DNA of 64,000 nt from Streptomyces sp. NBC_01353 (GCF_036237275.1 NZ_CP108352.1:5394001-5458000), one strand, 5' to 3'; shown: positions 35,381-45,798, numbered from the stretch's first letter. Notes: generated from the letters alone by a model not told the origin. Numbers and translations are program-made.

Positions 35381-35967
35381 TGGCGGGCCATTTCGAGGCG
35401 CTGCCCGGCGGCGGCGCGGCCGTCGCGCTCGACGAGGTCGAGCTCTCCATCCTGCGCTCCCTCGCCGTCCAGCTCCTGGAGCTGATCGGGCCGGGCGACG
35501 AGCCGGTGGAGGGCGAGGACCCGCTGGCCGCGCTCTTCGCCGAGGGCCCGAGCGAGCCCCCGTCCGATCCCGCGCTCAAGCGGCTCTTCCCCGACGCGTA
35601 CGGCGACGAGGACGAGGAGCTGCGGGCGGCGGCGGCAGACTTCCGCCGCTACACCGAGAAGGACCTGCGCGCGCGCAAGCGCGAGGACGCCCTCGCGGTC
35701 ATCCGCAGCCTGGACGCGCTCTCCTCCTCCTCCGGTGAGGGTGGGGCGATCCTCAAGCTGACCGCTGACGAGTCGCGGTCCTGGCTCGGCGCCCTCAACG
35801 ACCTTCGGCTGACCATCGGAACCCGCCTCGAGGTCACCGACGAGGACGAGAGCGGTGAGCTCTACCGGCTGCCGGACACCGATCCGCGTAAGCCGATGGT
35901 GATGGCGTACCTCTGGCTCGGCGCGCTCCAGGAGTCGCTCGTCGAGACGCTGCTGCCCGGGGCCTGA
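35380..35967 (+). CDS. DUF2017 family protein
   Basis: ATG 35380 overlaps the clpS stop. The 195-residue product is acidic and helical (DEVELSILRSLAVQLLELIG; ending LGALQESLVETLLPG). DUF2017 proteins are regularly encoded directly after clpS in actinobacteria, suggesting a role linked to proteolysis, but no biochemical function is known to me. Confidence 0.85.
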   Translation: MAGHFEALPGGGAAVALDEVELSILRSLAVQLLELIGPGDEPVEGEDPLAALFAEGPSEPPSDPALKRLFPDAYGDEDEELRAAAADFRRYTEKDLRARKREDALAVIRSLDALSSSSGEGGAILKLTADESRSWLGALNDLRLTIGTRLEVTDEDESGELYRLPDTDPRKPMVMAYLWLGALQESLVETLLPGA

Positions 35968-36080
35968 TGCCGGGCGTTCGAGCGATGTTCGCTCAGCGGA
36001 CGCTCAAATCCGGATAACGAATACGTCACCAAAGTCTTCTCGTTGGCCCTCTTGAGTGACTTTTGTCCGGTTCTCCCTGT

Positions 36081-36105
36081 GGCGTGCGTCACTTCGACGC
36101 ACGCC
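36081..36105. terminator. Hairpin after clpS-DUF2017
   Basis: A perfect 10-bp stem GGCGTGCGTC/GACGCACGCC with loop ACTTC; a short T-run (GTTT) comes seven bases later. Confidence 0.6.
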
Positions 36106-36216
36106 GATCACTGTTTCCCCCGTGATAAATCTTCACGACCGCCCGGGGACGCCACCCCTGTTCCCGGGGGCGCTTGGACCGGCTGACCGCCGGTAGCACT
36201 CCATCCATATCCGGGG

Positions 36217-36233
36217 GGATCAGGACCTGATCC
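36217..36233. promoter_or_regulatory. Palindrome upstream of amino-acid permease
   Basis: GGATCAGG-A-CCTGATCC, 8-bp perfect arms, 50 bp before the ATG. Operator candidate. Confidence 0.55.
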
Positions 36234-36282
36234 GCAGCCAGACGCAGTCGGCGCGGATCGGCATGGAGAAAGGCGCACCACC

Positions 36283-37734
36283 ATGACCTCAGTGCAGGTC
36301 GACAAGCAGCACGACGGCAGTGAGGCCGCGGACTCCGCCGACGGCGAGGGTTATCACCGGGCACTCGGCGCCCGCCAGATCCAGATGATCGCGATCGGCG
36401 GCGCCATCGGCACCGGCCTCTTCCTGGGCGCGGGCAAGGGCATCTCCAAGGCAGGCCCCAGCCTGATCCTCGCGTACGCCATCGCGGGCCTCGTCATCTT
36501 CTTCATCATGCGGGCGCTCGGCGAGCTCCTCATGTACCGCCCCGTGTCCGGCTCCTTCTCGGAGTACGCACGCGAGTTCATCGGCCCCTTCGCGGGCTTC
36601 GTGACCGGCTGGACGTACTGGCTCTTCTGGGTCGTCACCGGCATCACCGAGGTGACCGCGGCGTCCGAGTACATGCAGTACTGGACCAAGAACGCGGACG
36701 GCGTCCTCAATCAGCCGCAATGGGTCTTCGCCCTGATCTTCACGGTCGTCCTGTTCCTCGCGAACCTGATCTCCGTCAAGCTCTTCGGCGAGCTCGAGTT
36801 CTGGTTCTCGATGGTCAAGGTCACCGCGATCGTCGGCATGATCCTGATCTGCGCCGGCATCCTCACCATCGGCTTCTCCGACGCCGGTGACACGGCCTCG
36901 ATGACCCTGCTGTGGTCCGAGGGCGGCTTCTTCCCCAAGGGCATCGGCTCCACCCTGATGACCCTGCAGATGGTCATGTTCGCCTTCCTCGCGGTCGAGC
37001 TGGTCGGTGTGACGGCGGGCGAGTCCAAGGACCCGAAGACCGTCCTGCCCAAGGCCATCAACACCGTCCCGTGGCGCATCGCCGTCTTCTACGTCGGCGC
37101 GCTGATCATGATCCTGTCGGTCGTCCCGTGGACCCACTTCCAGCCGGGCGTCTCCCCGTTCGTCGCGGCCTTCGAGAAGATGGGCCTCGGCGTCGGCGCC
37201 GCGATCGTGAACTTCGTCGTCCTGACCGCCGCGCTCTCCTCCTGCAACTCGGGCATGTACTCCACCGGCCGGATGTTGCGCGACCTCGCGCTGAACGGCC
37301 AGGGCCCGAAGTTCTTCACCAAGCTCACCAAGAACGGCCTGCCGCTGGTCGGCACGTCGTTCTCCGCCGGGCTGATGATGGTCGGCGTCTGGATCAACTA
37401 CCAGTGGCCCGGCGACGCGTTCAACTACGTCGTCTCCTTCGCCACCATCTCCGGCATGTGGGCCTGGATCATGATCCTGGTCTGCCAGGTCCGCTTCCGG
37501 CTCAAGGCCGACCGCGGTGAGCTGCCCCAGTCGTCCTTCAAGGCGCCGGGCGGCATCTGGTTCAGCCTCTTCTCGCTCGCCTTCATCGGCATGGTCATCG
37601 TGATGATGGGCATCGACAAGGACGCGCGGATCTCGCTGTACTGCGCGCCGCTGTGGGCCCTGATCCTCGGCGTCGCCTACCTGATCCTGAAGGGCCGCAA
37701 CCCCGAGGGCGCGGCGTTCGCCAAGCGCTCGTAA
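36283..37734 (+). CDS. Amino-acid permease (APC superfamily, AAT type)
   Basis: The 483-residue protein has about 12 membrane helices. The first helix carries the APC signature MIAIGGAIGTGLFLGAGKGI. FSEYAREFIGPFAGFVTGWTY and EVTAASEYMQYW match the proton-coupled aromatic/GABA/Ser-Ala-Gly permease group. It imports an amino acid; which one cannot be read. It is a single-gene unit between a structured leader and the terminator at 37757. Confidence 0.9.
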   Translation: MTSVQVDKQHDGSEAADSADGEGYHRALGARQIQMIAIGGAIGTGLFLGAGKGISKAGPSLILAYAIAGLVIFFIMRALGELLMYRPVSGSFSEYAREFIGPFAGFVTGWTYWLFWVVTGITEVTAASEYMQYWTKNADGVLNQPQWVFALIFTVVLFLANLISVKLFGELEFWFSMVKVTAIVGMILICAGILTIGFSDAGDTASMTLLWSEGGFFPKGIGSTLMTLQMVMFAFLAVELVGVTAGESKDPKTVLPKAINTVPWRIAVFYVGALIMILSVVPWTHFQPGVSPFVAAFEKMGLGVGAAIVNFVVLTAALSSCNSGMYSTGRMLRDLALNGQGPKFFTKLTKNGLPLVGTSFSAGLMMVGVWINYQWPGDAFNYVVSFATISGMWAWIMILVCQVRFRLKADRGELPQSSFKAPGGIWFSLFSLAFIGMVIVMMGIDKDARISLYCAPLWALILGVAYLILKGRNPEGAAFAKRS

Positions 37735-37756
37735 CGCCGGTCTGTCCAGCATTCGG

Positions 37757-37789
37757 GCCGCCCCGTACCACTCCTCGGTACGGGGCGGC
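37757..37789 (+). terminator. Terminator after permease
   Basis: A 13-bp perfect stem GCCGCCCCGTACC/GGTACGGGGCGGC with a 7-base loop, then TCCTTTGCTT. Confidence 0.9.
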
Positions 37790-37811
37790 TCCTTTGCTTA
37801 TCCTGTCCGAC

Positions 37812-38240
37812 ATGCTGACCATCACCCGGGCTCTGTACGACCAGATCGTGGAACACTCCCGCGCGGACCACCCCGACGAGGCCTGCGGCGTGGTCGCGGG
37901 CCCGGTCGGCGCCGGCCGCCCCGAGCGGTTCATCCCGATGCTGAACGCCGCGCGCTCGCCCACGTTCTACGAGTTCGACTCCGCCGACCTGCTGAAGCTG
38001 TACCGCGAGATGGACGACCGGGACGAGGAGCCCGTGATCATCTACCACTCGCACACGGCCACCGAGGCGTACCCGTCGCGCACCGACATCTCGTACGCGA
38101 ACGAGCCCGGCGCCCACTACGTCCTGGTCTCCACCGCCGACAGCGACGGCTCCGGCCCCTTCCAGTTCCGCTCCTTCACCATCGTCGAAGGCGTCGTGAC
38201 CGAGGAGGACGTCAAGGTCGTCGAGGCGTACGACGCCTGA
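37812..38240 (+). CDS. mec: JAMM/MPN metalloprotease, Mec-like (CysO-cysteine peptidase)
   Basis: The 142-residue product has the complete JAMM zinc site: Glu23 (PDEACGVV) and His79-x-His81-x10-Asp92 (YHSHTATEAYPSRTD). In Mycobacterium the orthologue Mec cuts free cysteine from the CysO-cysteine adduct made by CysM. Here cysO and cysM are 3.4 kb downstream, separated by the B12 uptake operon. The start is ATG 37812, 23 bases after the terminator. The family is certain; the Mec function follows from context. Confidence 0.85.
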   Translation: MLTITRALYDQIVEHSRADHPDEACGVVAGPVGAGRPERFIPMLNAARSPTFYEFDSADLLKLYREMDDRDEEPVIIYHSHTATEAYPSRTDISYANEPGAHYVLVSTADSDGSGPFQFRSFTIVEGVVTEEDVKVVEAYDA

Positions 38241-38247
38241 GAGACTG

Positions 38248-38400
38248 ACCCGACACCAGGGCGGCAGGACCCAGGAAGCCGGTGCGAATCCGGCACGGTC
38301 CCGCCACTGTGACCGGCGCCTTCGGGCGCCGGGAGCCAGGAACTGACCTGCCGCCTTCTCACCACCGACTGGGGACGTGGAAATCCCCGGAGGAGGCATT
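38248..38400 (+). promoter_or_regulatory. Cobalamin riboswitch
   Basis: It shows the conserved adenosylcobalamin aptamer pieces: GCCGGTGCGAATCCGGC, GGTCCCGCCACTGTGA, a GGCGCC-TTCG-GGCGCC side hairpin, and the B12 box AGCCAGGAACTGACCTGCC (38334-38352). The GGCGGCAGG near 38261 pairs with CCTGCCGCC near 38347 to close the aptamer. Downstream, GGGGA/TCCCC next to GGAGGAGG could hide the btuF ribosome site when B12 is bound, so control is probably translational. Confidence 0.95.
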
Positions 38401-38405
38401 CCGCC

Positions 38406-39374
38406 ATGACCTGGCGCCGTACCCTGCTGCCCGCCGCCGCCCTCGTCCCGCTCCTCGCCGGCTGCTCGGCACCCTCGGAACAGGACCCCGCCGCGAAGGC
38501 CGCACCGGGATTCCCGTACACCGTCTCCAACTGCGGTATGAAGACGACGTACCAGGCCCCGCCGCGGCGGGCCGTCACCATGAACCAGCACGTCACCGAG
38601 GTCATGCTCGCCCTCGGCCTGGAGAAGTCCCTCGTCGGCACCGCCTACCTGGACGACCGGATCCTGCCCGCGTACAAGAAGGCGTACGACGCGGTGCCGG
38701 TGCTCGCGAAGGAGTACCCCGCCAAGGAAGCGCTGCTCGCCGCGAACCCCGACTTCGTCTACGGCGGCTACGCCAGCGCCTTCGACGCCAAGGTCGGCCG
38801 CAGCCGGGACGACCTGAAGGCCGCGGGCTTCAACACCCGCCTGAACATGGAGTACTGCCCTTCGGGCGCCTCCTCCCTCGCCGACCTCTACCAGGAGGTC
38901 GACGAGGTCGGCCGGACCTTCGGCGTCCCCGACCGCGGCGCGCGCTGGACGGCCGAGGCGAAGAAGACCGTCGCGGCCACCGAGAAGAAGCTGAACGGCC
39001 TCGCCCCGCTGTCGGTCTTCGTCTACGACAGCGGCGACAAGACGGCGTTCACCGCCGGAGGCAAGGGCATCGGCAACGAGCTGATCACCCGCGCCGGCGG
39101 CCGCAACGTCTTCGCCGACCTCGACAAGGCCTTCGGTGACGTGACCTGGGAGCAGGTCGTCGCCCGCAAGCCGGACGTGATCGTCATCTACGACTACGGC
39201 TCCACGACCGTCGAACAGAAGAAGAAGCGGCTCCTGGACGACCCGGCCCTCAAGGACGTCCCGGCGATCAAGAACAAGCGCTTCGCCGTCATGCCCCTCT
39301 CGGACGCGGTCCTCGGCGTCCGCGTCCCGGCGGCGATCGAGAAGCTCGCGGCCCAGCTCCACCCGGCGCGATGA
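38406..39374 (+). CDS. btuF: Cobalamin ABC transporter, substrate-binding lipoprotein
   Basis: The 322-residue product has a lipoprotein signal (LVPLLAGC, Cys20) and a type III periplasmic-binding fold (PF01497): RRAVTMNQHVTEVMLALGL, NPDFVYGGYASAF, VFVYDSGDKTAFTAGGKGIG and VVARKPDVIVIYDYG. The B12 riboswitch directly upstream makes cobalamin or a precursor such as cobinamide the expected ligand, although the fold is also used for siderophores. It overlaps btuC by ATGA. Confidence 0.9.
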   Translation: MTWRRTLLPAAALVPLLAGCSAPSEQDPAAKAAPGFPYTVSNCGMKTTYQAPPRRAVTMNQHVTEVMLALGLEKSLVGTAYLDDRILPAYKKAYDAVPVLAKEYPAKEALLAANPDFVYGGYASAFDAKVGRSRDDLKAAGFNTRLNMEYCPSGASSLADLYQEVDEVGRTFGVPDRGARWTAEAKKTVAATEKKLNGLAPLSVFVYDSGDKTAFTAGGKGIGNELITRAGGRNVFADLDKAFGDVTWEQVVARKPDVIVIYDYGSTTVEQKKKRLLDDPALKDVPAIKNKRFAVMPLSDAVLGVRVPAAIEKLAAQLHPAR

Positions 39375-40633
39375 CGGCCACCCCGCTCCCGGACGCGGAC
39401 GCGGAACGGGGCGCGGGCCCGCAGGGCCCTGCCCTGTCCGGTTCGGGTCCGGTCGGCCCGGCTCCGGTCGGTCCGGCGCTGTCCGGTTCGGGTCTGCCCG
39501 GCCCGGCCCCAGCCGGTTCGGCTCCGGCCGCTCCTGCTCCGGCCGCTCTTGTCCCTGCCGCCGCAGCGGCGGCCACGGCGCCGGCCTCCGCCGCCCGGTC
39601 CCGCCGGTCCGGGGCGAACGGCCCCGGACGGTACGTGCTCGTCGTCGCCGGGCTCGTCGCCGCCCTCGCGCTCTCCGTCGTCGCCGGCGTCGCCCTCGGG
39701 TCGGTACGGATACCCGTGGGCGACGTCGCCGAGATCCTCACCGGCCGTGCAGCCCCCTCCCCGTACCGCACGATCGTCCTCGACGTCCGGCTGCCCCGTG
39801 TCCTGCTCGGCGCGATCGTCGGCGCCGGGCTCGCCGTCGTCGGCACCGTCCTGCAGGCCCTCGTCCGCAACCGCCTCGCCGACCCCTTCCTGCTCGGGAT
39901 CTCCTCCGGGGCCTCCACCGGCGCCGTCCTCGTGCTCGTCCTCGGCATCGGCGGCGGGGTCACGACCACCGTCGCCATGCCGGCCGCCGCCTTCGCCGGC
40001 GCGCTCCTCGCCCTCGTCCTCGTCTACGGCCTGGCCCGCCGCGGCTCCACGATGACCGGCGCACGGCTCGTCCTGGCCGGCGTGGCCGTCTCGTACATCC
40101 TGTCCGCGCTGACAACCCTGCTGCTCGTCCTCGCCGGACGCCCCGAGCACTTCCAGGAGGCGATGTTCTGGTCCCTCGGCGGCCTCGGCAGCGCCCGCTG
40201 GGACACCCTCGTCCTGCCGGCCGCCGTCCTCGCCCTCGGCATCGCCGCCCTGCTCACCCTCGCCCGCCCGCTCGACCTGCTCCTCGTCGGCGAGGAGGGC
40301 GCAACCGTCCTCGGCCTGGACACCACCCGCTTCCGCGCCGCCGTCTTCGTCCTGGCCTCCCTCGTCACCGCCGTCATGGTCTCCGTCAGCGGAGCCGTCG
40401 GCTTCGTCGGCCTGATGGTCCCGCACGCCGCCCGCATGGCCGTCGGCGCACCGCACCGCCGTCTGCTGCCGGTCGCCGCACTCGGCGGGGCGACCGCCCT
40501 GATCCTGGCCGACCTGGCCGCCCGTACCGTCGCCGCGCCCCAGGACATCCCCGTCGGCGTCCTCACCGCCCTGACCGGCGGCCCGTTCTTCCTCTGGCTG
40601 ATGCGCCGCCGCGCGGAAGGGAGCCCGGTATGA
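39371..40633 (+). CDS. btuC: Cobalamin ABC transporter, permease
   Basis: The 420-residue product is a FecCD/BtuC permease with about 9-10 helices from residue 86 on (ILTGRAAPSPYRTIVLDVRL then PRVLLGAIVGAGLAVVGTVL; C-terminal FVGLMVPHAARMAVG). The first 85 residues are an unusual Pro/Ala/Gly/Ser low-complexity extension with repeated GPVGPAP/LSGSG units not found in the core family. It is joined by ATGA overlaps to both btuF and btuD. Confidence 0.9.
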   Translation: MTATPLPDADAERGAGPQGPALSGSGPVGPAPVGPALSGSGLPGPAPAGSAPAAPAPAALVPAAAAAATAPASAARSRRSGANGPGRYVLVVAGLVAALALSVVAGVALGSVRIPVGDVAEILTGRAAPSPYRTIVLDVRLPRVLLGAIVGAGLAVVGTVLQALVRNRLADPFLLGISSGASTGAVLVLVLGIGGGVTTTVAMPAAAFAGALLALVLVYGLARRGSTMTGARLVLAGVAVSYILSALTTLLLVLAGRPEHFQEAMFWSLGGLGSARWDTLVLPAAVLALGIAALLTLARPLDLLLVGEEGATVLGLDTTRFRAAVFVLASLVTAVMVSVSGAVGFVGLMVPHAARMAVGAPHRRLLPVAALGGATALILADLAARTVAAPQDIPVGVLTALTGGPFFLWLMRRRAEGSPV

Positions 40634-41415
40634 CCGAGCTGCGGACGCGGGAACTCTCGTACGGGACACGCCTGCACGGCGTCGACATCACCGCCCGCCC
40701 CGGCGAGACCGTCGGACTCGTCGGCCCCAACGGCAGCGGCAAGACCACCCTCCTGCGCTGCGTCTACGGCACCCTCACCCCGACCTCAGGCCGCGCCCTC
40801 CTCGACGGCGTCGACGTGCACACCCTGGGCGCCAAGGCGCGGGCGCGCAGGATCGCCACCGTCCCGCAGGACGGCGACGCCGAGTGGGAGCTGACCGTCC
40901 GCGAGCTGGTCGCCCTCGGCCGCTCCCCGCACAAACGCTTCTGGGAGGGTGACACCGGCGACGACCTCGCCCGTACCGACGCGGCCCTCGCCCGCGTCGG
41001 CATCGCGGAACTCGCCGACCGCCCGTACCCCACCCTCTCCGGCGGCGAACGCCGGCGCGCCCTCGTCGCCCGCGCCCTCGTCCAGGAACCGGCGCTCCTC
41101 GTCCTGGACGAGCCCACCAACCACCTCGACATCCGCTACCAGTTGGAGGTCCTGCGCCTCGTCCGTGACCTGGGCACCACCAACCTCCTCGCCCTCCACG
41201 ACCTCAACCTCGCCGCCCTCTACTGCGACCGGCTCTACGTCCTCGACGGCGGCCGGATCGTCGCCCAGGGAGCACCCGCCGAGGTCCTCACCCCGGAGCT
41301 GCTCTCGACCGTGTACGGGGTGGAAGCCGAGGTCGTTCCGCATCCCAGGACCGGCACCCCGACCGTCCTCTATCTCCCCGGTCCGCCTGTCGAGCGCGAT
41401 CTGTCCGTCATGTGA
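40630..41415 (+). CDS. btuD: Cobalamin ABC transporter, ATP-binding protein
   Basis: The 261-residue ATPase has Walker A VGPNGSGKTT (Lys38), Q-loop VPQDGDAEW, signature LSGGERRRALVAR, Walker B LLVLDEPTNHLD and the switch His in ALHDLNLAALYCD. It powers BtuC. Start overlap ATGA with btuC. A cysteine-type leader peptide follows 44 bp later, so the sulfur genes may be read partly from this transcript. Confidence 0.92.
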   Translation: MTELRTRELSYGTRLHGVDITARPGETVGLVGPNGSGKTTLLRCVYGTLTPTSGRALLDGVDVHTLGAKARARRIATVPQDGDAEWELTVRELVALGRSPHKRFWEGDTGDDLARTDAALARVGIAELADRPYPTLSGGERRRALVARALVQEPALLVLDEPTNHLDIRYQLEVLRLVRDLGTTNLLALHDLNLAALYCDRLYVLDGGRIVAQGAPAEVLTPELLSTVYGVEAEVVPHPRTGTPTVLYLPGPPVERDLSVM

Positions 41416-41455
41416 GATCACATTCCGGAACCCGGACCGGGAATCGATACGATGA

Positions 41456-42895
<1,440 letters not shown>

Positions 42896-42926
42896 CCCTT
42901 CTCCTTACGGCCCTTACGGGGCCCGC

Positions 42927-43454
42927 TCACGACGCCAGATGGCGGACCTGGTCCCAGACGACCGGGTCCGCCGTTCCCACTCTGCGACGGAACTCCCACA
43001 CCGGGACCTCCCGCAGCTCGTCCGTCTCCAGGAAGCTGGGCCGCCCCCGCGCGTCCCCGACCGATCCCGGCGGGAGCGCGATCACCCCGGGCCGCTCGTC
43101 GTGGTACTTGCTGGTGATCTTGGCAACCAGCGCGGAGTCCCCGCGCAGCGCGAGCACCAGACAAGGACGATCCTTCGACCGCCCGTCTCCCGCCACCGCC
43201 CTGCCCGACGCGCTTCGCGCGGCACCTTCTGATGGTGGCCCGTCCTCGTACGGCACGTCCGCCCACCAGATCTCGCCCGCCCGCGGCACCCGAGCGGGTG
43301 CCTCCCCGGGGGCGCGCGGCCGGACCGGGGGGCGCGCGGGCGGCCGCGTCCGCCCACCGGGCCGCCGGCCCGAGCGCTTCAGGCCGTCCGCCACCGCCAC
43401 GACCAGCGCGATCACCACGACCGCGACGAGCGCCGGCCACCAGGACGTGTCCAT
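42927..43454 (-). CDS. Membrane-anchored PemK/MazF-like protein
   Basis: The 175-residue product from ATG 43454 begins with one membrane helix (WWPALVAVVVIALVVAVA), a basic Pro/Arg linker, and a C-terminal PemK/MazF fold (PRAGEIWWADVPYEDG, KDRPCLVLAL, TSKYHDERPGVIALPPG). MazF toxins are normally soluble ribonucleases with an antitoxin gene beside them; no antitoxin is visible here. It may be a domesticated, membrane-tethered member. Convergent with cysM. Confidence 0.8.
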   Translation of the reverse strand: MDTSWWPALVAVVVIALVVAVADGLKRSGRRPGGRTRPPARPPVRPRAPGEAPARVPRAGEIWWADVPYEDGPPSEGAARSASGRAVAGDGRSKDRPCLVLALRGDSALVAKITSKYHDERPGVIALPPGSVGDARGRPSFLETDELREVPVWEFRRRVGTADPVVWDQVRHLAS

Positions 43455-43642
43455 ACCCCAAGACGTTACCGGCCACCCGTACCCCGCGCTCTCCCGCCCC
43501 AGGTCCATCCGAACCGGTGACAGAGCCCGTGAGTTCGCCCACAACGGGACGCCGCGGAGGAGCGACGAGCCCTGACGCGCCTTACGCTCGACGCATCGCA
43601 CGACCTCCCCCGCCGCTCTCCGCCCTCGGAGGTTCACGCTCC

Positions 43643-44395
43643 ATGAAGCTCACCGTCGTCGGCTGCTCCGGGTCCTTCCCGTCCGCGGATTCGGCCTGCT
43701 CGAGCTACCTCGTAGAGGCCGACGGCTTCCGGCTGCTCCTCGACATGGGCAACGGCGCCCTCGGCGAGCTGCAGCGCCACATCGGTCTGTACGACCTCGA
43801 CGCCATCTTCCTCAGCCACCTCCACGCCGATCACTGCATCGACATGTGCGGGTACTTCGTCGCCCGCTACTACCGCCACGAGGGCGGCCGCTGCGAGCAG
43901 ATCCCGGTCTTCGCGCCGGAGGGCGCCGAACAGCGCCTGACCACGGCCTACGCGGACACCCCCTCGGACAAGTCGATGAGCGAGGTCTTCGACTTCCGGA
44001 CCCTGAAGCCCGGCTCCTTCGAGATCGGCCCGTTCTCGGTGCGTACGGAGAAGGTGTGCCACCCGGTGGAGGCGTACGCCATCCGGATCGAGCACGGCGG
44101 CCGTTCGCTCACGTACTCGGGCGACACGGGCGTCTGCGAGTCGCTGCACGAACTGGCGGACGGCACGGATCTGTTCCTGTGCGAGGCGTCCTTCACCCAC
44201 GGCAAGGAGGACATCCCGGCGCTCCACCTCAACGGCCGGGAGGCGGGCGCGGAGGCGGCCCGCTCCTCGGTGGGCCGGCTGGTGCTGACCCACATCCCGC
44301 CGTGGACGGACGGCGCCCAGAACCTGGCGGACGCGCGGGCGGTGTACGACGGGCCGTCGGAGCTGGCGTTCGCGGGCGCGGTGTACGAGGTCTGA
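43643..44395 (+). CDS. Metallo-beta-lactamase-fold hydrolase
   Basis: The 250-residue product carries the HxHxDH metal site SHLHADH (His59, His61, Asp63, His64), further metal ligands HPVEAY, YSGDTG and LTHIPP, and starts MKLTVVGCSGSFP as in the RNase Z/ElaC-like and cyclic-nucleotide phosphodiesterase-like branch. The exact substrate is unknown. ATG 43643 with CGGAGG upstream. A 20-bp terminator follows. Confidence 0.88.
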   Translation: MKLTVVGCSGSFPSADSACSSYLVEADGFRLLLDMGNGALGELQRHIGLYDLDAIFLSHLHADHCIDMCGYFVARYYRHEGGRCEQIPVFAPEGAEQRLTTAYADTPSDKSMSEVFDFRTLKPGSFEIGPFSVRTEKVCHPVEAYAIRIEHGGRSLTYSGDTGVCESLHELADGTDLFLCEASFTHGKEDIPALHLNGREAGAEAARSSVGRLVLTHIPPWTDGAQNLADARAVYDGPSELAFAGAVYEV

Positions 44396-44400
44396 GGCAT

Positions 44401-44444
44401 ACGGGAAGGGCCCCGGAACCTGTCGGTTCCGGGGCCCTTCCCGT
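44401..44444. terminator. Strong bidirectional terminator, MBL hydrolase / nagE1
   Basis: A 20-bp perfect stem (44401-44420 with 44425-44444) with loop TGTC lies between convergent genes. Confidence 0.9.
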
Positions 44445-44458
44445 CGTACGGGGGAGGC

Positions 44459-45724
44459 TCACGCCTTGGTGAGGTCCTCGAGTTCCTCCTCGGGCTCGCG
44501 GCCCGGGGTCATGATGTTGAACTTGGTGATCGCGAAGCGGAAGACCACGTAGTAGATCACCGCGAAGACCAGGCCGATCGGGATGATCAACCAGGGCTTG
44601 GTGGCGTAGGTCCAGTTCAGGAAGTAGTCCAGCGCACCGGCGGAGAACGTGAAGCCGTGGTGCACGCCGAGGGCCGAGGTGATCACCATCGAGGCGGCGG
44701 TGAGCACCGCGTGGATCACGTACAGCAGCGGCGCCAGGAACATGAACGCGAACTCGATGGGCTCGGTGATACCCGTGACGAACGAGGTCAGGGCCAGCGA
44801 GAACATCATTCCGCCGACGACCTTGCGGCGCTCGGGGCGAGCGGCGTGGGTGATGGCGAGCGCGACGGCCGGCAGCGCGAACATCATGATCGGGAAGAAG
44901 CCGGACATGAACTGACCGGCGGTCGGGTCACCGTGGAAGAAGCGCGGGAGGTCGCCGTGCCAGACCGCACCGGTGGAGTCCGTGAAGGAGCCGATCTCCT
45001 GCCAGGCCACGGTGTTCACGAACTGGTGCATACCGACCGGGAGCAGACCGCGGTTGATGGCACCGAAGACGCCGGAGCCGACGGCGCCCAGCCCGGTCAT
45101 CCAGTTGCCGAAGTCGGTGATGACGTTGCCGACGGGCTCCCAGAGCAGACCGAAGAGAACGCCCATCACGGTGCCGACGAAGGCCATGATGATCGGGACG
45201 AGACGGCGGCCGTTGAAGAAGCCGAGCCAGTCGACCAGCTTGGTGCGGTGGTACTTCTGCCATATGACGCCGGCGAGCAGGCCCATGATGATGCCGCCGA
45301 AGACCTTGGGGTCGTTGTACGTCGCGGCGACGTCGACTCCCTTGTTGGCGGTCGTGTTGACGACGGCCTCGGAGGTCGGGAACGCGGTGAGCACGTTCTT
45401 GTAGACCAGGAAGCCGACCAGCGCGGCGAGCGCGGTCGAGCCGTCGGCCTTCTTCGCGAAGCCGATCGCGATGCCGACGCAGAACAGCAGCGGCATGTTG
45501 GCGAAGACCGCGTCACCCGCCGTGGCGAAGACGGAGGCGACCTTGTCCCAGCCGAGGCCTTCGGCACCGAACACGTCGGGCTGGCCGAGGCGGAGCAAGA
45601 TACCCGCGGCCGGCAGCACGGCGATCGGCAGCTGCAGGCTGCGACCGACCTTCTGCAGGCCCTGGAACAGGCCGGATCCGCGCTTCTTCGCGGGAGCGGC
45701 GGCCTGGGCGGTGGCCGTACTCAT
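44459..45724 (-). CDS. nagE1: PTS N-acetylglucosamine EIIC permease 1
   Basis: ATG 45724 has GGAGGAAG just upstream. The 421-residue membrane protein has the EIIC fold of the glucose/GlcNAc family: SLQLPIAVLPAAGILLRLGQ, FFNGRRLVPIIMAF and the signature GITEPIEFAFMFLAPLLY. No EIIB or EIIA domain is attached; EIIB is encoded by ptsB nearby. It transports and, with EIIB, phosphorylates GlcNAc. DasR-type sites lie upstream (45799-45840). Confidence 0.92.
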   Translation of the reverse strand: MSTATAQAAAPAKKRGSGLFQGLQKVGRSLQLPIAVLPAAGILLRLGQPDVFGAEGLGWDKVASVFATAGDAVFANMPLLFCVGIAIGFAKKADGSTALAALVGFLVYKNVLTAFPTSEAVVNTTANKGVDVAATYNDPKVFGGIIMGLLAGVIWQKYHRTKLVDWLGFFNGRRLVPIIMAFVGTVMGVLFGLLWEPVGNVITDFGNWMTGLGAVGSGVFGAINRGLLPVGMHQFVNTVAWQEIGSFTDSTGAVWHGDLPRFFHGDPTAGQFMSGFFPIMMFALPAVALAITHAARPERRKVVGGMMFSLALTSFVTGITEPIEFAFMFLAPLLYVIHAVLTAASMVITSALGVHHGFTFSAGALDYFLNWTYATKPWLIIPIGLVFAVIYYVVFRFAITKFNIMTPGREPEEELEDLTKA

Positions 45725-45798
45725 CAACTTCCTCCAGTAGGCAAGGCGCCGCCAGGGGGCTGGTGTTACGGGGGACGGCGACGTCTCGTGGAACGCGG

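Larger units (their letters stand above)
35968..36282 (+). promoter_or_regulatory. 315-bp leader of amino-acid permease
   Basis: No gene is seen. The region holds a 10-bp hairpin (36081-36105) that may end the clpS operon, an imperfect GC hairpin around 36150-36175, and the palindrome GGATCAGGACCTGATCC at 36217-36233. GGAGAAAGG at about 36264 is the permease ribosome site. The density of structures suggests a regulated leader. Confidence 0.5.

Noticed and set aside
42900-42926. Antitoxin gene for the MazF-like protein
   Set aside because: The gaps on both sides are too short or lack a coding frame; cysM and an MBL hydrolase are the neighbours.
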